Assembly: GCA_963921825.1 (NCBI GenBank)
Contig: OY997596.1
Span: 8,313,001 to 8,377,000, forward strand
Direction: 5' to 3'
DNA: 64,000 nucleotides
DNA from: Erodium maritimum
Lineage: Eukaryota > Streptophyta > Magnoliopsida > Geraniales > Geraniaceae
Position 1 is the first letter of the stretch, and the number at the start of each line of letters is the position of its first letter. Positions 1 to 11,985 of the stretch are shown here, in pieces. The position numbers and the translations under genes were made by a program. The notes under the pieces were generated by a model that worked only from the letters and a program-made list of their open reading frames with translations, was not told where the DNA came from and searched no databases.

Positions 1-1256
1 ATCCTCGCCGAGCTTCTTTTTGGAAGTCGGTAATTCAGAAGTTTAAAGCTTCTTTGGCTCTTTGGAAGACTAAGGATCTTTCCTTTCCAGGCAGGTTGGT
101 ATTGATTAAGTCAACCTTGTCTGCTTTCCCGGTGTTCTTTATGTCTCTTTTTAGGGCACCTAAAGGGGTCTTGGCAGAACTTGAAGCTTGGAGGAGACGT
201 TTTCTTTGGCACAATAAAGCTCATTCCCGAGTCTTGTGCAAAGTTCGTTGGTCCTTGGTTTGCAAGCCCAAGTGGGAAGGTGGCCTGGGTATTAGAGGCT
301 TGGATAATATTAATAGGAGTTTCTTAGCCAAATGGTTTTGGCGTTTTGCCTCTGATAAGGACTCTTTGTGGAAAAGGGTCTTGTGTGCTAAATATGGTTG
401 GCGCCACTCTGAATGGGACCTTACAGCTATTGATAGACCTGGTTCCTCCTTCTTTTTCAAACATGTTTTGTCTTTGGCAGATGAACCGAGATTTAGAGCC
501 ATCTTTGGGGATCAGAGCATTCATTGGTGTCTTGGTAAAGGGGACCGAATTCGTTTCTGGCAAGATGTTTGGGTTGGCAACTCGGCTCTACGTTTTCGAT
601 TCCCTAGACTATACATTATCTGTGATGAAAAATGGGCTCTTGTTTCAGATTTTTGGTCTGATGGCATGTGGAATTTTGAGTATCGCAGGTCTTTTTTGTT
701 TGTGCAAGAACATGAAGAATCTGCAACTCTTATGGACCTTTTGGCAACCGTTCTTGTTAACCCGGGGCTGCCTGATACTGTCTCTTGGTCCCAAAGAGAA
801 CGGGGATTCTCTTCCTCCTCTGTTTATCTTCTCCTGCAGGACCCATCTCCTGCTCCGGAACCTTGGGCTGGTATTCTTTGGATCAAGAATCTTCCTCCAA
901 AATATAGCTCTTTGGTTTGGTTGATGACCCACAATGCCAAACCAAAGTTGGCTACCTTTGTTTCTGGCATCTATGGATCCATAGAAATGCTGTGGTTTTT
1001 CAGGCTTCAGAGGCTAGTTTGGAATCAGTTTATTCCAAGTTGCAGCTCCATTCTTTTAGTGTTTGCAGGATGGCTGGTGATTTACAGGAGGATGCCTCTC
1101 TCTCCTCCTGGTTGATTTCCCCTTTCTTATGCATATCTATTTCTCGCAGGAATTAAGTTTTCTGTTTTGGAGGTTATTGGGTGTTTTACCCCAGACTTTG
1201 TAATTTTCTTTATTTCAAAGTCTATCAATAAATCATTATCTATATAAAAAAAAAAA
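1..1256 (+). mobile_element. LINE (L1-type) 3' end: ORF2 C-terminal part and poly(A) tail, truncated by the window edge
   Basis: An open frame runs from the window start (frame of base 3) to about base 950. It reads as the C-terminal part of a plant L1-type LINE ORF2: the post-reverse-transcriptase segment (FPGRLVLIKSTLSAFPVFF, then WEGGLGIRGL) and the beginning of the zf-RVT domain near 880-950. The match then continues in another frame from about 950 (HLWIHRNAVVF, normally downstream of zf-RVT), so part of that domain is deleted and the frame is broken. A T-rich 3' UTR ends in an A-tract at 1246-1256. The protein would normally nick and reverse-transcribe its own RNA; this copy cannot. Its 5' end lies outside the window, so the target-site duplication cannot be tested. 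Confidence 0.9.
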
Positions 1257-2006
1257 CATTCAGCAGCTCCAGACTCTACAACAAAAGTCACATCTTTTTA
1301 GTTTCAAAACATTTCTAAATGTGTAATACATACAGGCATAAATCTTTTGTTGAGATTCATGTTTACATTAATTGAATTAATATATTCGTTTTGGACGGAG
1401 TAGACTTTCGGATACATTGAACTGAGTTTAGCAAATTAGATTAAGATTTGAATTTCGTAAGGACCCAATTAAGTCCAAGTGAAGTGTTAGGGTCCAAGAG
1501 GTTAGGTTGGATTGTTGTGCAACCTTAACAACAAACCCTTATCATTGCTACAGCGAAGCTTCAAATTAAACTTTGGTTAACCAAACAACACACAAGATCG
1601 AAGAGATCTACAATAAAAATAATACTATAGATTCCTAAACAACTGGCTTGTTTTGTTGGCAATGAAGAAGAGGTGAGGTTCGCATGTCAGCCACAAAATA
1701 TGGTGTAAGTAACTATGTAACTATCTGTTCATGCACGTTGAATTGTCTCCGGCCGTCCGATTAATGTCTGCTGTGTTTGTCTTCATCGTCGGCGACAACC
1801 AACCGCACCACCGGAACAAACACCCAACTTCCTACTTACCTTAACAAACTAACTAAACTTAGTATTATGCTAATTCATCACGTGTAGTGTAGTAGTGTCT
1901 TTTTCATCGACGGCTTGTACACCTATGCCTAGAAGGCTGAAATGTAATGATGGGGCGAGGGAGTGGACCGACTATAAGTTAAGTTAAAAATGAAATACTA
2001 TGATGT
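1257..2006. other. Intergenic, no gene seen
   Basis: AT-rich sequence with no convincing coding frame, RNA gene or element ends. The last bases (1993-2006) are the left copy of the target-site duplication of the next retroposon. Confidence 0.6.
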
Positions 2007-3112
2007 GGAGCCGACCTTTCCATTTTTCTCTAGAACCGAAGGGGTTAATTTTGAACCTTAGGGTTTTTCTGAAACTTCTGCAGCCCGCCTGCCGTTCAAA
2101 CTCCACCAGCCTATCTAAATAAATCTCGACCAACATATACCAGAGAAGCCAATGCTGTCATCAACCTCCCTCTACACACCGAAGCCCTTTTTTCCGGCTG
2201 TGCTCCTCCTCACCAGCACAATCATGAAATCCGGCCAAGCCAACTTTGTTGCCATGGACCTGGACCACAACGTCCCACCGAATACAATGGTTCCGCTCCC
2301 GTCTCGCCCCCTCCCCCCACCACCGATCTACCGGACATGATTCTCCTCCCACCGTCTGGTTCTCTAGACCTGGCAAATCCGGGGTCCTTCTCCCCGGCCG
2401 ATACACCTCGGGGACACGCTGCGCCAGGGTTTTTCTCGCCAGAAAATTGAAAACCAGATATGCAGCCTCGCTGGAGCAAGCAACCACAGTCTCCGGCTTG
2501 GTCGACCCTATGGCTGCCACATGCTGAGTCGAGGGGAGCAACGTCGCGCCCCCGTGGCACAGCGGAGCTTCGTCCAATCTGCTCGAAGATGGTCGTCGCC
2601 GATCCATGAAGGGCGTCCCCATCCTCGTCCACAAAGACGCGGGCAAAACAACTGAAAGATAAAGAGGAAATCCAGGATCCACAGGAGAAAGGAGCCCATG
2701 AACCACAGAAGGTTGGACTAGCCCTCCATCGGGAAAATGATAGGACCCGGCAGGGGTGGGAAGGTCTTTCCAGGACCTATACCCACAGACCCGGGACTGC
2801 AGTGTTGGGGAGTCTCGGGAAAGCCGCATTCAGAGCACTATTTCCAGTTTTGTTTCATGTTGCTTATTACCTGTGTTTAGTTAGGTTATGGCTTTGGTTT
2901 TGGTGGTTTAGCTATGTCTTTTCTTGTAATTTTGAAATGTCGGTAAGGGGAACTCCTGAGTTAACGTCTGTGACCACACGCAGACTATTTCTACAGAATC
3001 ATGAGCGTCGGGTGGACTATGGTCGACCGAGACAAATGTCTGGAATCTTGGGTGTTACGCCCTACCCTATATGGTTTACGTTTTACAGTAATACAATTAC
3101 TCGTTTAAAAAA
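2007..3112 (+). mobile_element. Short LINE-like retroposon, family A copy 1 (about 1.1 kb)
   Basis: The unit ends in an A-tract and is flanked by a 14-bp direct repeat, AAATACTATGATGT, at 1993-2006 and 3113-3126; the A residues at its edge are ambiguous with the tail. A second, interrupted copy lies on the minus strand at 22741-25645, which shows this is a repeat family with fixed ends. The 5' end is GC-rich (CTCTAGAACCGAA near 2028) and the 3' third is T/G-rich, as in LINE untranslated regions. No reverse transcriptase is present, so it must be mobilised in trans. Long frames on either strand (for example 2161-2829, minus) are not recognised and may be chance. Confidence 0.85.
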
Positions 3113-3239
3113 AAATACTATGATGTAAGTTGATTTTCTAATTTTATGTCAGAACGTTGATAAATATTTACATAGGACAACACACTTGATAAGATAACTT
3201 ATAATTTTAAGATGACATATTAGAGTTAGAGAGGCCTCG

Positions 3240-4390
3240 GACTCTCCCACCACCATTTCCAAACCAACCGATCCCTTTGTCAAGTGCATACTCGAGGAGG
3301 GGTCGCGCCCTTTTCATTAGAGACGTTCATGGCTCTTCAAGAGGGCTTTGATGTCATTAAGATGGAGGAAAAAGAGAACAAAGTGATCTACACTCCAAGG
3401 GACCCGATGGCGACCCGTGCTCGCGCCCATACGACATTTGGCCTCGCGGGGTGATTATTCACGACTCGAAATTGTGATCAGAATTGTATGAAGGAACTAA
3501 TGACAAAGGTTTAGCACCACGAGGCCCTAGTCATTCAGGACCTTGGTTGGGAATTATCTGGATTCTACTTTACCTCTTAGGTCAAAAAAGACAGGATCCA
3601 GAGAAGAGAACCCTGGTCCTTCAAGCAAGCACCTCTGGTTCTAGAGGATCTATGGCCATGTATCGACTTGGCCACTCTGTCATTCTCCAGGATCCAAATG
3701 CGGGCCCTTGTTTCGATCTCCCATGGGACGACCTTATAGTTGAAACAAGACTCCGGATATAAGAGGCCCTAGGTGATTTCCTGGACGTTCGCATGGATCA
3801 AGCATGCCTCGTTTATGGGGGCACCATGAGCGTGCAATCATGGAAGGACCTTGCAACTCCACTCTGAAGATCGGCCTTAGTCCTCGTCCCGGGTCATCAG
3901 ACAATAGTCTGAGTCTGACTCTAATATATCTGTTTACTAGACTTCTGGTTCCATTGCAGATGCATAGCTCACATGGTAATTGAATGCCCCCATAGAGATT
4001 CTACTAATCCCCATGTGATTCAACGATTCGAATTGTCGCTCATGGCGCCGAGACCATCCAACATGCGAATATAGATCCGGATGGACTTATCGAACCCCGT
4101 TCCCCCTAGGTTAGCCAATCGTCGAAGACCACGATCAGAGAGTGGAACCCATACTCTTGTCCTTCCGGTGCTAGGACCCACTGTTCTAGTAGTTTTCGGC
4201 CCACTAGGAACATCGACTCGATTCCTGACATAGGATCTCCTGCCCATAGCACCGACACATACTTGGAGCTGAAAGAACTTCTCCCCTCGTCCACCCCACA
4301 CATCACAAGGTCGGCGTCAACCGGACCTCCTGTTTCTCCCATTTCTTAGTGTTCTCTCTGGATTCTCGTTATTCCCTCAAGTGCAACTAT
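3240..4390 (+). pseudogene. LINE ORF1 relic (DUF4283-like plus degenerate CCHC finger)
   Basis: Several frames with stops carry fragments of a plant LINE ORF1 nucleic-acid chaperone. At 3946-3987 the reading WFHCRCIAHMVIEC fits the ORF1 zinc knuckle C-x2-C-x4-H-x4-C with its first cysteine changed to tryptophan. The stretch upstream (about 3650-3800) resembles the end of the DUF4283 RNA-binding region. Frameshifts and stops make it non-functional. No tail or target-site duplication was found, so its limits are approximate. The short stretch 3127-3239 before it is featureless. Confidence 0.5.
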
Positions 4391-6319
4391 ATAGCAGGGG
4401 TCGCCTAATTGCTCCCCGGCAACGGCGCCATAAAACTTGACGCCCTGCGTGTTTAAACGCAAACTTGAGCACGGCAAGTGCACCGGCCATCAAGTAGTAA
4501 TCGGATTTGAAGTCCGGAATATCGAGCCCAAAGGAGCAATAGACAATCACTCGCTATTCAAAGCTTGTAGCTAAGCTGTTTCGGTAAAAGTCGAGTTTTT
4601 ATGTTTGGAAAATAAACCTAAAACGACTAAAAAGAAAATCCAGAATTTAACAGAGAGTTTTCTTATCTTGAATCAAGTAAAGAGAGACCAAGGGCACGGG
4701 TTCATCGAGTTCATTCCATAAAATTGAACACGTTCGATTGTAGTGATGTCGATTTATTTTAGAGGCAACGAGTTGTCTCGAATCTAGTCCTAACTTCTTT
4801 CGAACGATTTGGACCCTAATGGAATCTAACCACCGAGTTCTTTCGAATCACGATGTAGGAAAACCCAAAGCGTTAAGCTCTATAACAACTTCTAACTTTC
4901 GACCAACCAAGCCTATAGCTATTGCAATTGTATTAACCCCGCTAGTTCTAGCTAAGGTTTAAATCCAACCTATGATCGATTTTTGACTTAATTAGAATCC
5001 TCCTCTTTCAAGCGACGAATCCTAATTCGAAACAATTACCAAGCCTACACGAGAGGTAAAGCATTAAACACAAATCAATCATAGACACTAATACAAATCA
5101 TCAATCACCACAATCGAAGCATCCAATTTATAGAACCCACTACTCTAATCCCCCATAGCCCTAGAAATTGGGGGTTTAGTTGTTCATGGTGAGAAAATGC
5201 AAGGATGAAAAGAAGCAAACAATTAAACTCATAATCAAGATGAAAGTTGAGATACAATCACCGAATTAGTCATCAAAAGCTTGTTCTTCTTCTCTTCCAA
5301 TCTCTAACCTTGATGCTCTTGAAAAATCCACCAAAAGAAACCCACTTGTCTAGCCAACAATGGAGCACCCAAATAATTCTCAAATGATGCTCTACTCACA
5401 AAATATAGATCCTCAACAATCAAATTCAAAATAATAAACTCTCTCTTTAATTCAAAAGAAAAGAAAATAAAATAAAACTATACAAAAAATGATGCTTCTC
5501 GTTCACTGTTCGTGCTCTCTGCTCTAAAAAATGGTGATGAAGGAGCAGTCCTCCCGTGTGTTGTGCGGCGCTGAAACAAAAGGAAGGGAATAGTGCTGCC
5601 CTACACGCGTGTCGAAAGGGGAGTGGAAGCTTAACTGAGACAGGTGGCGTGAAGGGAAAGGTGGACAGGCTGGGACATGTGGCAGCTGGAGGTCGACTGG
5701 CGGCTGGGGTGGGCTAGGCTAGGACAGGTGGTGGGACGTGAGCGAGCCACGCGTGCAGGGGCGGGCTGGCGGCGCCTACGTGTCACTTGTGTGACGCGCC
5801 AGGTGTCGGGGCAGGAGAGATGGCGGCTGCGACGTCGCCACGTGTCGCGATCTGGGCGAACAACGGCTGCTGGGACCGGGACACGTGTCAGGCGGTGGTT
5901 TGCTGCTCCATTTTTATCCTTTGTCGCTATTTTGCTCGCTCCGGCTTCGTTTGAGCTCCGATCGATCTCGTTCTTGCACCAAAAAAATCCTCTTTTCAAG
6001 ACCTACAAAACAAGACCAATCATGAATATATTTCGTCTCCTCACCAGAAAAGAAGAAGTTGAACACCTCATAATGCAATTCGATTATGCAAAAGTGAATT
6101 CTATTGCGAATCTTGGGACTCAAGTCATCAGTCTTAATTCTCAAACTATACATGATATTTTGCATGCATTCGTTATGTACATACTAGCCGTAATTAACGA
6201 AGATTAATTCCTCGGAAGATTTGTTACCTATTTCTCTTAGTCAAATATTTGTATAAATATATTATCCAATTCAGCAAAATAAACAAGACAAAGAATTATT
6301 ATACTCTTATTTTTCTTTA
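4391..6319. repeat. LTR-retrotransposon-derived noncoding sequence
   Basis: The stretch opens with CCCCGGCAACGGCGCCA at 4414-4430, a motif I recognise from noncoding parts of plant LTR retrotransposons. It continues as long noncoding sequence typical of LTR/UTR material. The segment ending at 6319 sits directly before a degenerate initiator-tRNA primer-binding site, so its right end probably includes a decayed 5' LTR. There is no gag or pol. GC-rich frames near 5631-6207 show no recognisable domain. Assignment to one element or several is uncertain. Confidence 0.4.
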
Positions 6320-6472
6320 TGGTATTAGAACACATCTAAACCAACCAACATGGGAGCCGACATAGGGAGTAGCGATATTGTTTCAAAGACGATCACTCTG
6401 ATTGTACCTTCGTCGACTTACAACCTTTACCCATCAGATTACCCAGGGTTAACACTCGCATCGAGTAGTTGA
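6320..6472 (+). mobile_element. Copia-type primer-binding site and gag N-terminus relic
   Basis: TGGTATTAGAAC at 6320-6331 is two changes from the plant copia primer-binding site TGGTATCAGAGC, which pairs with initiator tRNA-Met. An ATG at 6350 opens 40 codons containing YNLYPSDYPGLTLAS, like the start of copia gag (…LHPSDNPG…L…). A TGA at 6470-6472 then ends the match. This looks like the 5' end of a copia element truncated just inside gag, with unrelated sequence joined after it. Confidence 0.5.
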
Positions 6473-7667
6473 CCGAATCAACGTGCAACCATGACCTTGC
6501 TCTAGTGACGCCTCGGGCGGCGATAGTCCAGACTGTAGCGGAGTACTCGAAGTTCTTCACGATCACGACGGTGACGACTAGAACCCAACGCCTGACCCGT
6601 GACAGACATGGGTGGCGCTGGAGTGTGGTGGACGTATCCTCCAGGGTTCTTCGTCAAAGATGGTTGCGAAGACAGAGTAGGGTTTGGAAATCCTACGAAG
6701 GAGCTGCTCTAGGGCATGACCTTGAGGTCGCTGGCCAGTCGCTTCTGCCTCCAAGGGAAGTTGTGCCGGTATCCATGGACACCCCTACAGGGAGCTGGAC
6801 ATGGCGGCAGCCGAGGGACTGGTTGTCCTCCGGCGGGACTGCATCTAGAGCTGTTCGGAGGACCACAGACCGAGGAGATGGTGTTGTTCTGGATGGGAAC
6901 CTGGAAGACGGTGCGACAATGATTGGGATTTGGGGGGAGCTAGTTCCATCCCACTAACATTGGATCCGATACCTAAGGAGGGGTTGCCTAGAGGACGGGG
7001 TGCCCGTGTGACAATGGACCCGGGACCTAACTCGGGACCCCGTTCTCCTACTGGGGGCACCATCCGGCCACCCGAGATAAGCCTCTCTAGGGGGTCCGCT
7101 CCAGATCCTCCGGATTTTGTACACACAAAGATTCAGAAGGGGTCGGGTGATGACCGGCCCTCGGCTGATTCAGTTGTTGGACCCCTACTCCAGGAGCATG
7201 GTGAGTTAGGAGGTGGAGGACGCACGCATCCTGGGGCGCGATGTGTTGAAGGGCCACTGGCCATCATCCTTGGGAGCGCCGTTGATGGTGCTCGGAAGAG
7301 GATGGCGCCAACTCCTTTGTGGGGAGCCATAATACGGGCGGGGAAGAAGCCCCGCCGGGAGGGATGATGCACCGTTTGAGCATTGGGGACTGGCCCTGGG
7401 AGGGGTCCCTAGACGATGCTTTGCCTCCTACTGTCACCATTACTGTTGAGGTCCCTCAGGATCTCCGGTACCTCGCTCCCCCTCACCGTCTTCTTTCTTT
7501 GCCTAAGAGGCATCACAATACCGTCAGTGATGGTAATGATAGTAAAAGGATCAGAGAACAATTGTTCGATACTACTGACTTTCTGATGATCGGAGAGCAT
7601 ATTTTCCGATGCAGGATAATGTAATCGATCTCAAGTTATAAAATTGTACCATTCGTTCAAAAAAATA
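6473..7667 (+). repeat. GC-rich degenerate segment, probably LINE-derived
   Basis: A GC-rich block with overlapping moderate open frames (6469-6957, 6930-7367, 7319-7624) but no recognised catalytic or binding domain. Proline/glycine-rich, charged readings resemble the low-complexity C-terminal half of LINE ORF1. The block ends in a short A-run near 7660-7667, compatible with a LINE tail. No target-site duplication was found. I do not assign a function. Confidence 0.3.
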
Positions 7668-8459
7668 GAGATCTAAACTCTTACAAAAAAAACGTAATAT
7701 CCATGCTCCAATAGATACTTACCTATGTATTACATCATTATATGACAAGATTTTGTGACTTTTGTATTTCTAAGGTGGATCCCTTACATTCCATGGAACT
7801 CTTAACCAACATTATTGGAGAAAATTTCATCATGTCACGGAATGGATAAATGATTGAGCTAATACATATTACATGAACTGATTGGTCATAAGGCTAAGGT
7901 TTATCTCCAACACTCGTTCGTATCCAAGTAATAATATCTAGCAAGTGAAGCGATTCTCCGTACGTGCCCATCTCTATCTTCTTACACAACAAAGTTGATG
8001 ATGTCCTAAGCCTTTTTTAAGGGATATACCAAACTGATTTTTATCGTAGCTTTCTTCTTTTGTATTGGGGATTATGTGGACAGCTCCTCCTCTCTTTCCT
8101 CCCAACTTGCACTTGCGTGACAGAGACACTCTCTCTCTTATCCACTTCTTATTTATCACCGAAAACCCCTTTTTACAACCCAACACTCACTATGCACCAA
8201 GTACTCCACATGTGGCACCTAATTACTGCGCATCCTGTCTGAACACACGTGTCACTACCTCTATGGTCTGATGCGCCAAACTCCTACCCAAAAGTGGAAT
8301 CATCAAAGAATGATAGAGCTGACCTTCTCTTCCACATTCTTCTCCTTATTAGGTTCACTCAACAAGTACCCATCAAGTCAGTTCTCTTTTGTTATTCATA
8401 TACCCTTTTTCATTTTCATTATGGGACTCAAAGGCTGACTATTTGATCATTTACTTAAA
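7668..8459. other. Intergenic, no gene seen
   Basis: AT-rich sequence with pyrimidine tracts near 8085-8180. Short frames here have no recognisable content. Confidence 0.55.
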
Positions 8460-8804
8460 TGTTAAACATAATTTAGAACCGAATGTTGAATCGGGACGGT
8501 ATTAATATATTTATCAAGCATTTAATTTGTTTATATATTTTCTATGTGAGATTTATATTTCAACATCTCCTCTCACGCGTATGACTGAAAATTTACGCGA
8601 GAGCCATAGCATAATCAGACATCTGTATATTGACCGGAGACCACAAGGTGGAGGTGACAAACGGGCCATAGGCCGAACCAGCTCTGATACCATATTAAAG
8701 CTCAATTCAACCCAAAAACTTAAATTAATGGGTGAAGACACTAATATGTTTATCAAGTGTTCAATTTGTCCATAAATTTTCTATGTTAGACTTATATTTT
8801 AACA
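8460..8804 (-). mobile_element. TRIM (terminal-repeat retrotransposon in miniature)
   Basis: Two similar direct repeats of about 106 and 112 bp (8460-8565 and 8693-8804) flank about 127 bp. On the minus strand the order is: 5' LTR starting TGTTAAAATATAAG (from 8804), primer-binding site TGGTATCAGAGC (8692-8681, exact match for initiator tRNA-Met), a short internal region, a purine tract GTGAGAGGAGA (8576-8566), and a 3' LTR starting TGTTGAAATATAAA. Both LTRs share the stretch around TTATCAAG and TTCTATGT. Flanks TTAAA and TTAGA could be a mutated 5-bp duplication. There is no coding capacity. Confidence 0.85.
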
Positions 8805-9559
8805 TTAGATGAACACTAAATAATAATATAAACACTTCTTGAGTATGTTATTATCATAAAAACTATCCGATAAATTTTGAAGAGGCAACTCTTATATACG
8901 AGATGGTATTGTTGTATACAACGAGTTTAGTTGAATTTAATCTAATACATTCGGGTTAGGATTATGATTTGTTTTATAGACTAACATAAATACTAATCTA
9001 TCGTATACTTAACCGTATTTCGTATGGTCTGATACCCTCAATTGTCTCTACCAATCTGTTGATGAATTATATGATACTTGTACTGTTAGTAATATTATAT
9101 TCATTGTTTGCTTCATGTGGTCTACAATGTCACATCCTTATCAGAACAAACCATCGATGTGCACACAAATAAATGAATCAAGTAAAGATGCATATGAGGA
9201 CGATGAGCATATGAGTAGTGATGGAAGTTAGTTAATCCATGACTCACTTGGAAAGTGAGTGAAGTTTGGAACCAGATACGTCACCTATGCCAAACCTCAA
9301 AATTTGGTAGGATATTTTCCTGATGATCCTAAACACGATTAGTACTAAACTGACAAGGATTATGAATCAAATGAAGACAAAAACTAGATTAACTTTTCGG
9401 ATCATACAATGTCAAGACCACAACATCGATTGATGGCCAAGTGATGAGTTAGGCAGCGGACATGTGGTTAGACCTGGCTTGGCAGGATCCATGTTATCCC
9501 AATTGATCTCAATCACGACAGGTATATGCTAGTCATTTATCCATCTCCTCCTCGTTTTC
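8805..9559. other. Intergenic, no gene seen
   Basis: AT-rich sequence with no persuasive frame, RNA gene or element boundary. Confidence 0.5.
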
Positions 9560-10411
9560 TTCTTTTTGGAGCTAACGGACTGACCGCAAATCGGTGTTGG
9601 CCGACGGTCTTGGGTCCTTGGTTGGGGGTTTTGGGGTTTGGAACTGGATCTGTGGGAGGTTTCATCTTTTTGCTCGGTATCTAGTAGATATCGGCCCTCC
9701 CCTTCTATGGACTCCTCGCAGTGCTGGCTGGAGGAGTGTTACCTTTTTTGGTGGCGTTGGGCTGAGCGATTAGATGGCTTCTCTGCTTTGGTGGAGCTCT
9801 TCTCCGGTGAGGCCGGCGTGGGTGTGTTTGGAGGGGTACCGGTGGTCTTTTGCTTTGGCGTCTGGTCTTGGGGGTTTTCGGTGGGAACACTTTTGACCGG
9901 TTGTTCACTTCGTCGGTGGTGGCGCGGTGCTCAAGGTGTGGTGTCCTGCCCGAGGAGCTCGCCGGTGTCACTCCCGAAGACTCGCGACTTCTATCTCTGT
10001 GGGCCGGTTCTGTTTGATTTTGGGGCCTTGGGCCTGTAGTTTGGTTTAGGGCTGTGCTTTAATGTGTTTATTTTACTGCCCTGTTTGGTTCTGTTTAGTA
10101 CCCATTGTTGGGACTAGGGTTTTGGTTTAATTCTGTTCACCGTTTTTTGGGGTTGTTTAGTTTCCTTCAAGGTTTTAAAAGGTGGGTATAGGAATGTTAG
10201 ACGCTTCCTAAGTTTGCTTCAAGTCTGTATTCTGGGTATAGGTTAGACCCTTTGTTGGTTTGTAATGGTTGTATTGGTTTGAGATTTGTGTACTGGTTTG
10301 AGGTGCCTATATGGCATGCTCTTTGGTGTGAGTGAGGGTTCACCCTTGACCCTGTTTCCATTTTGGAAACTAGGTTCTTCTATAAAAATAATTTGCTGAT
10401 AAAAAAAAAGA
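9560..10411 (+). mobile_element. Short LINE-like retroposon ending in TTGCTGATAAAAAAAAA
   Basis: A GC-rich 5' part (to about 10040) is followed by a T/G-rich 3' UTR-like part and an A-tract (about 10403-10411) preceded by TTTGCTGAT. The same 3' terminus occurs in the minus-strand retroposon at 34766-35912 and at 11230-11238, which marks one LINE 3'-end family. The frame at 9638-10039 has no recognised domain. The 5' end is approximate and no target-site duplication was found. Confidence 0.5.
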
Positions 10412-10665
10412 GCAAGCGGTATTCTGTTGGTGTTTTCAATCGATCATTTTTATATATAAAAAAAAATACTTGAGGTGTAGGTTTCAGACTTGTTATGAGT
10501 TTTATGGTTGGAAAAGTATGGGTTTTTTTTTTGTGTTTCATGATTAGAAAATCATGGCGTATATTTTTTTTTTATGTTTCATGGTTGGAAAATCTAAGTC
10601 TATATTTTAGTGTTTTATGATTGTCAAATTCGGATTCTAGATCTACTTATTTTATTACTTGTTTA

Positions 10666-10953
10666 GAGCATCTATAATGCAGGGCGGGGAGCTGCTGGCG
10701 GTGAACAATCGGCGATGGGGAGCTGACGGTGATCGGGGAGAGTGCTATCGGTGAGTGCCGACGGTGAGTTCACCGCACCTTCTCAACGTCGGCGGTAGGC
10801 AAAGTTATGAAGAAAAAATCACTTGTCACTGGCTCTTACCACTTACTGCACGGTGCTGGCGTTTTCCGCCGGCTGTGAGACAAAAAAATATTATTTTAAT
10901 ACTCACCGCTAGCAGCTCCCCGCCAGTGCCGACGGTAAACGTTGTGGATGCTC
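10666..10953. mobile_element. Tourist-like (PIF/Harbinger) MITE
   Basis: A 288-bp unit begins GAGCATCTATAATGC and ends GTTGTGGATGCTC, imperfect terminal inverted repeats. It is flanked by the trinucleotide TTA on both sides (10663-10665 and 10954-10956), the target duplication of PIF/Harbinger elements. The interior is GC-rich with repeated GGTGA/CGGCGG motifs. It is non-autonomous. Confidence 0.8.
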
Positions 10954-10956
10954 TTA

Positions 10957-11238
10957 GTGTTTAACGGTTGTAAAATTGGGTTATCAGACCATGATTTATA
11001 CCCTTGTGGAGTTGGCGAGGTTTCTTCTTAATAGGAAATGTTTTTTTTTTGTACTAGTTCGATCATTTTAGGATCGTGTTTAGTTTGGGATAAAACATGT
11101 TTAGTCTTCTGGTATTATCTGTTCGGGCCAAAATTAATTCGGTCCGCAGAGTAGTCAAGTGCTACCTTTATTATGATTTGTTGTCCTCTTTTTTTAATCT
11201 CCGAAAAATTAAGATTTATAATATGCATTGCTGATAAA
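10957..11238 (+). repeat. Possible 5'-truncated LINE tail
   Basis: The sequence CATTGCTGATAAAAAAAAA at 11226-11238 repeats the LINE 3' terminus seen at 10411 and in the 34766-35912 element. How far the element extends leftwards is unknown and no target-site duplication was found. Confidence 0.35.
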
Positions 11239-11985
11239 AAAAAATTATAACACCGACATTTCGCACGATAATGATGCAAAAGTCGGTATGAACAACGTGT
11301 ATTTACACAATTACCCGGTAAAATCACCATTGAACTACAAAGGGTCATCATTTGGAGACTTTATCGATGCTGGTCAATGTTTACGACGACATAAACTCTA
11401 TGTATCACTCCATTAATCGTTTAACACAATACCAGATATTTATACAACTTAAATCTTTGTAACATAAAAGTAGTGAGTCTTCATGTCATGATCTTGGAAA
11501 GATAGCATTCGATTTGATGCAGAGATATGATGTCGCAATCGGACCAAAAAGGGACAGAAAATTTACAAAGAGATGAGGCTGTCATGAACACATTCATATA
11601 CTATTGGTCGTTATTGTGTACATCTGATGGAGGTTGATGGTGCACGTCAACAAACACTTCTCAGCCAAACTCCTCCCACCGCTAAAAGCCAAAGCCTCTC
11701 TAGAACTTGAGACGTGGACCTACCACATCCAGCCATGTCATCACCCTCGTGGGTCCCACCCTATTTCGCCCAAACCCAGCTCTTCAACCGAACCCTGTCC
11801 CGTTCCTCCATGTAGCCTTTGCCTTTGACGGTGGTCCAACCCGTCTCTCCACTACCACCTCGGGTCACTTTTTATTTATTTATGGGATCCACTGTGGCGC
11901 GTTCCAGTGGATTTATCATACGCTTTAGCGGTCAATCATGACTCTGTACACCAAGTCAACTCGCACTAGCTTTAAACTAAGACGG
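11239..11985. other. Intergenic / distal upstream region of the kinase gene
   Basis: No gene seen. C-rich stretches at 11650-11870 give short frames with no recognisable protein content. Confidence 0.5.

Noticed and set aside
5631..6207. Open frames at 5677-6207 (+) and 5631-5999 (-)
   Set aside because: Low-complexity Arg-rich readings in noncoding retroelement sequence, with no domain or start context.
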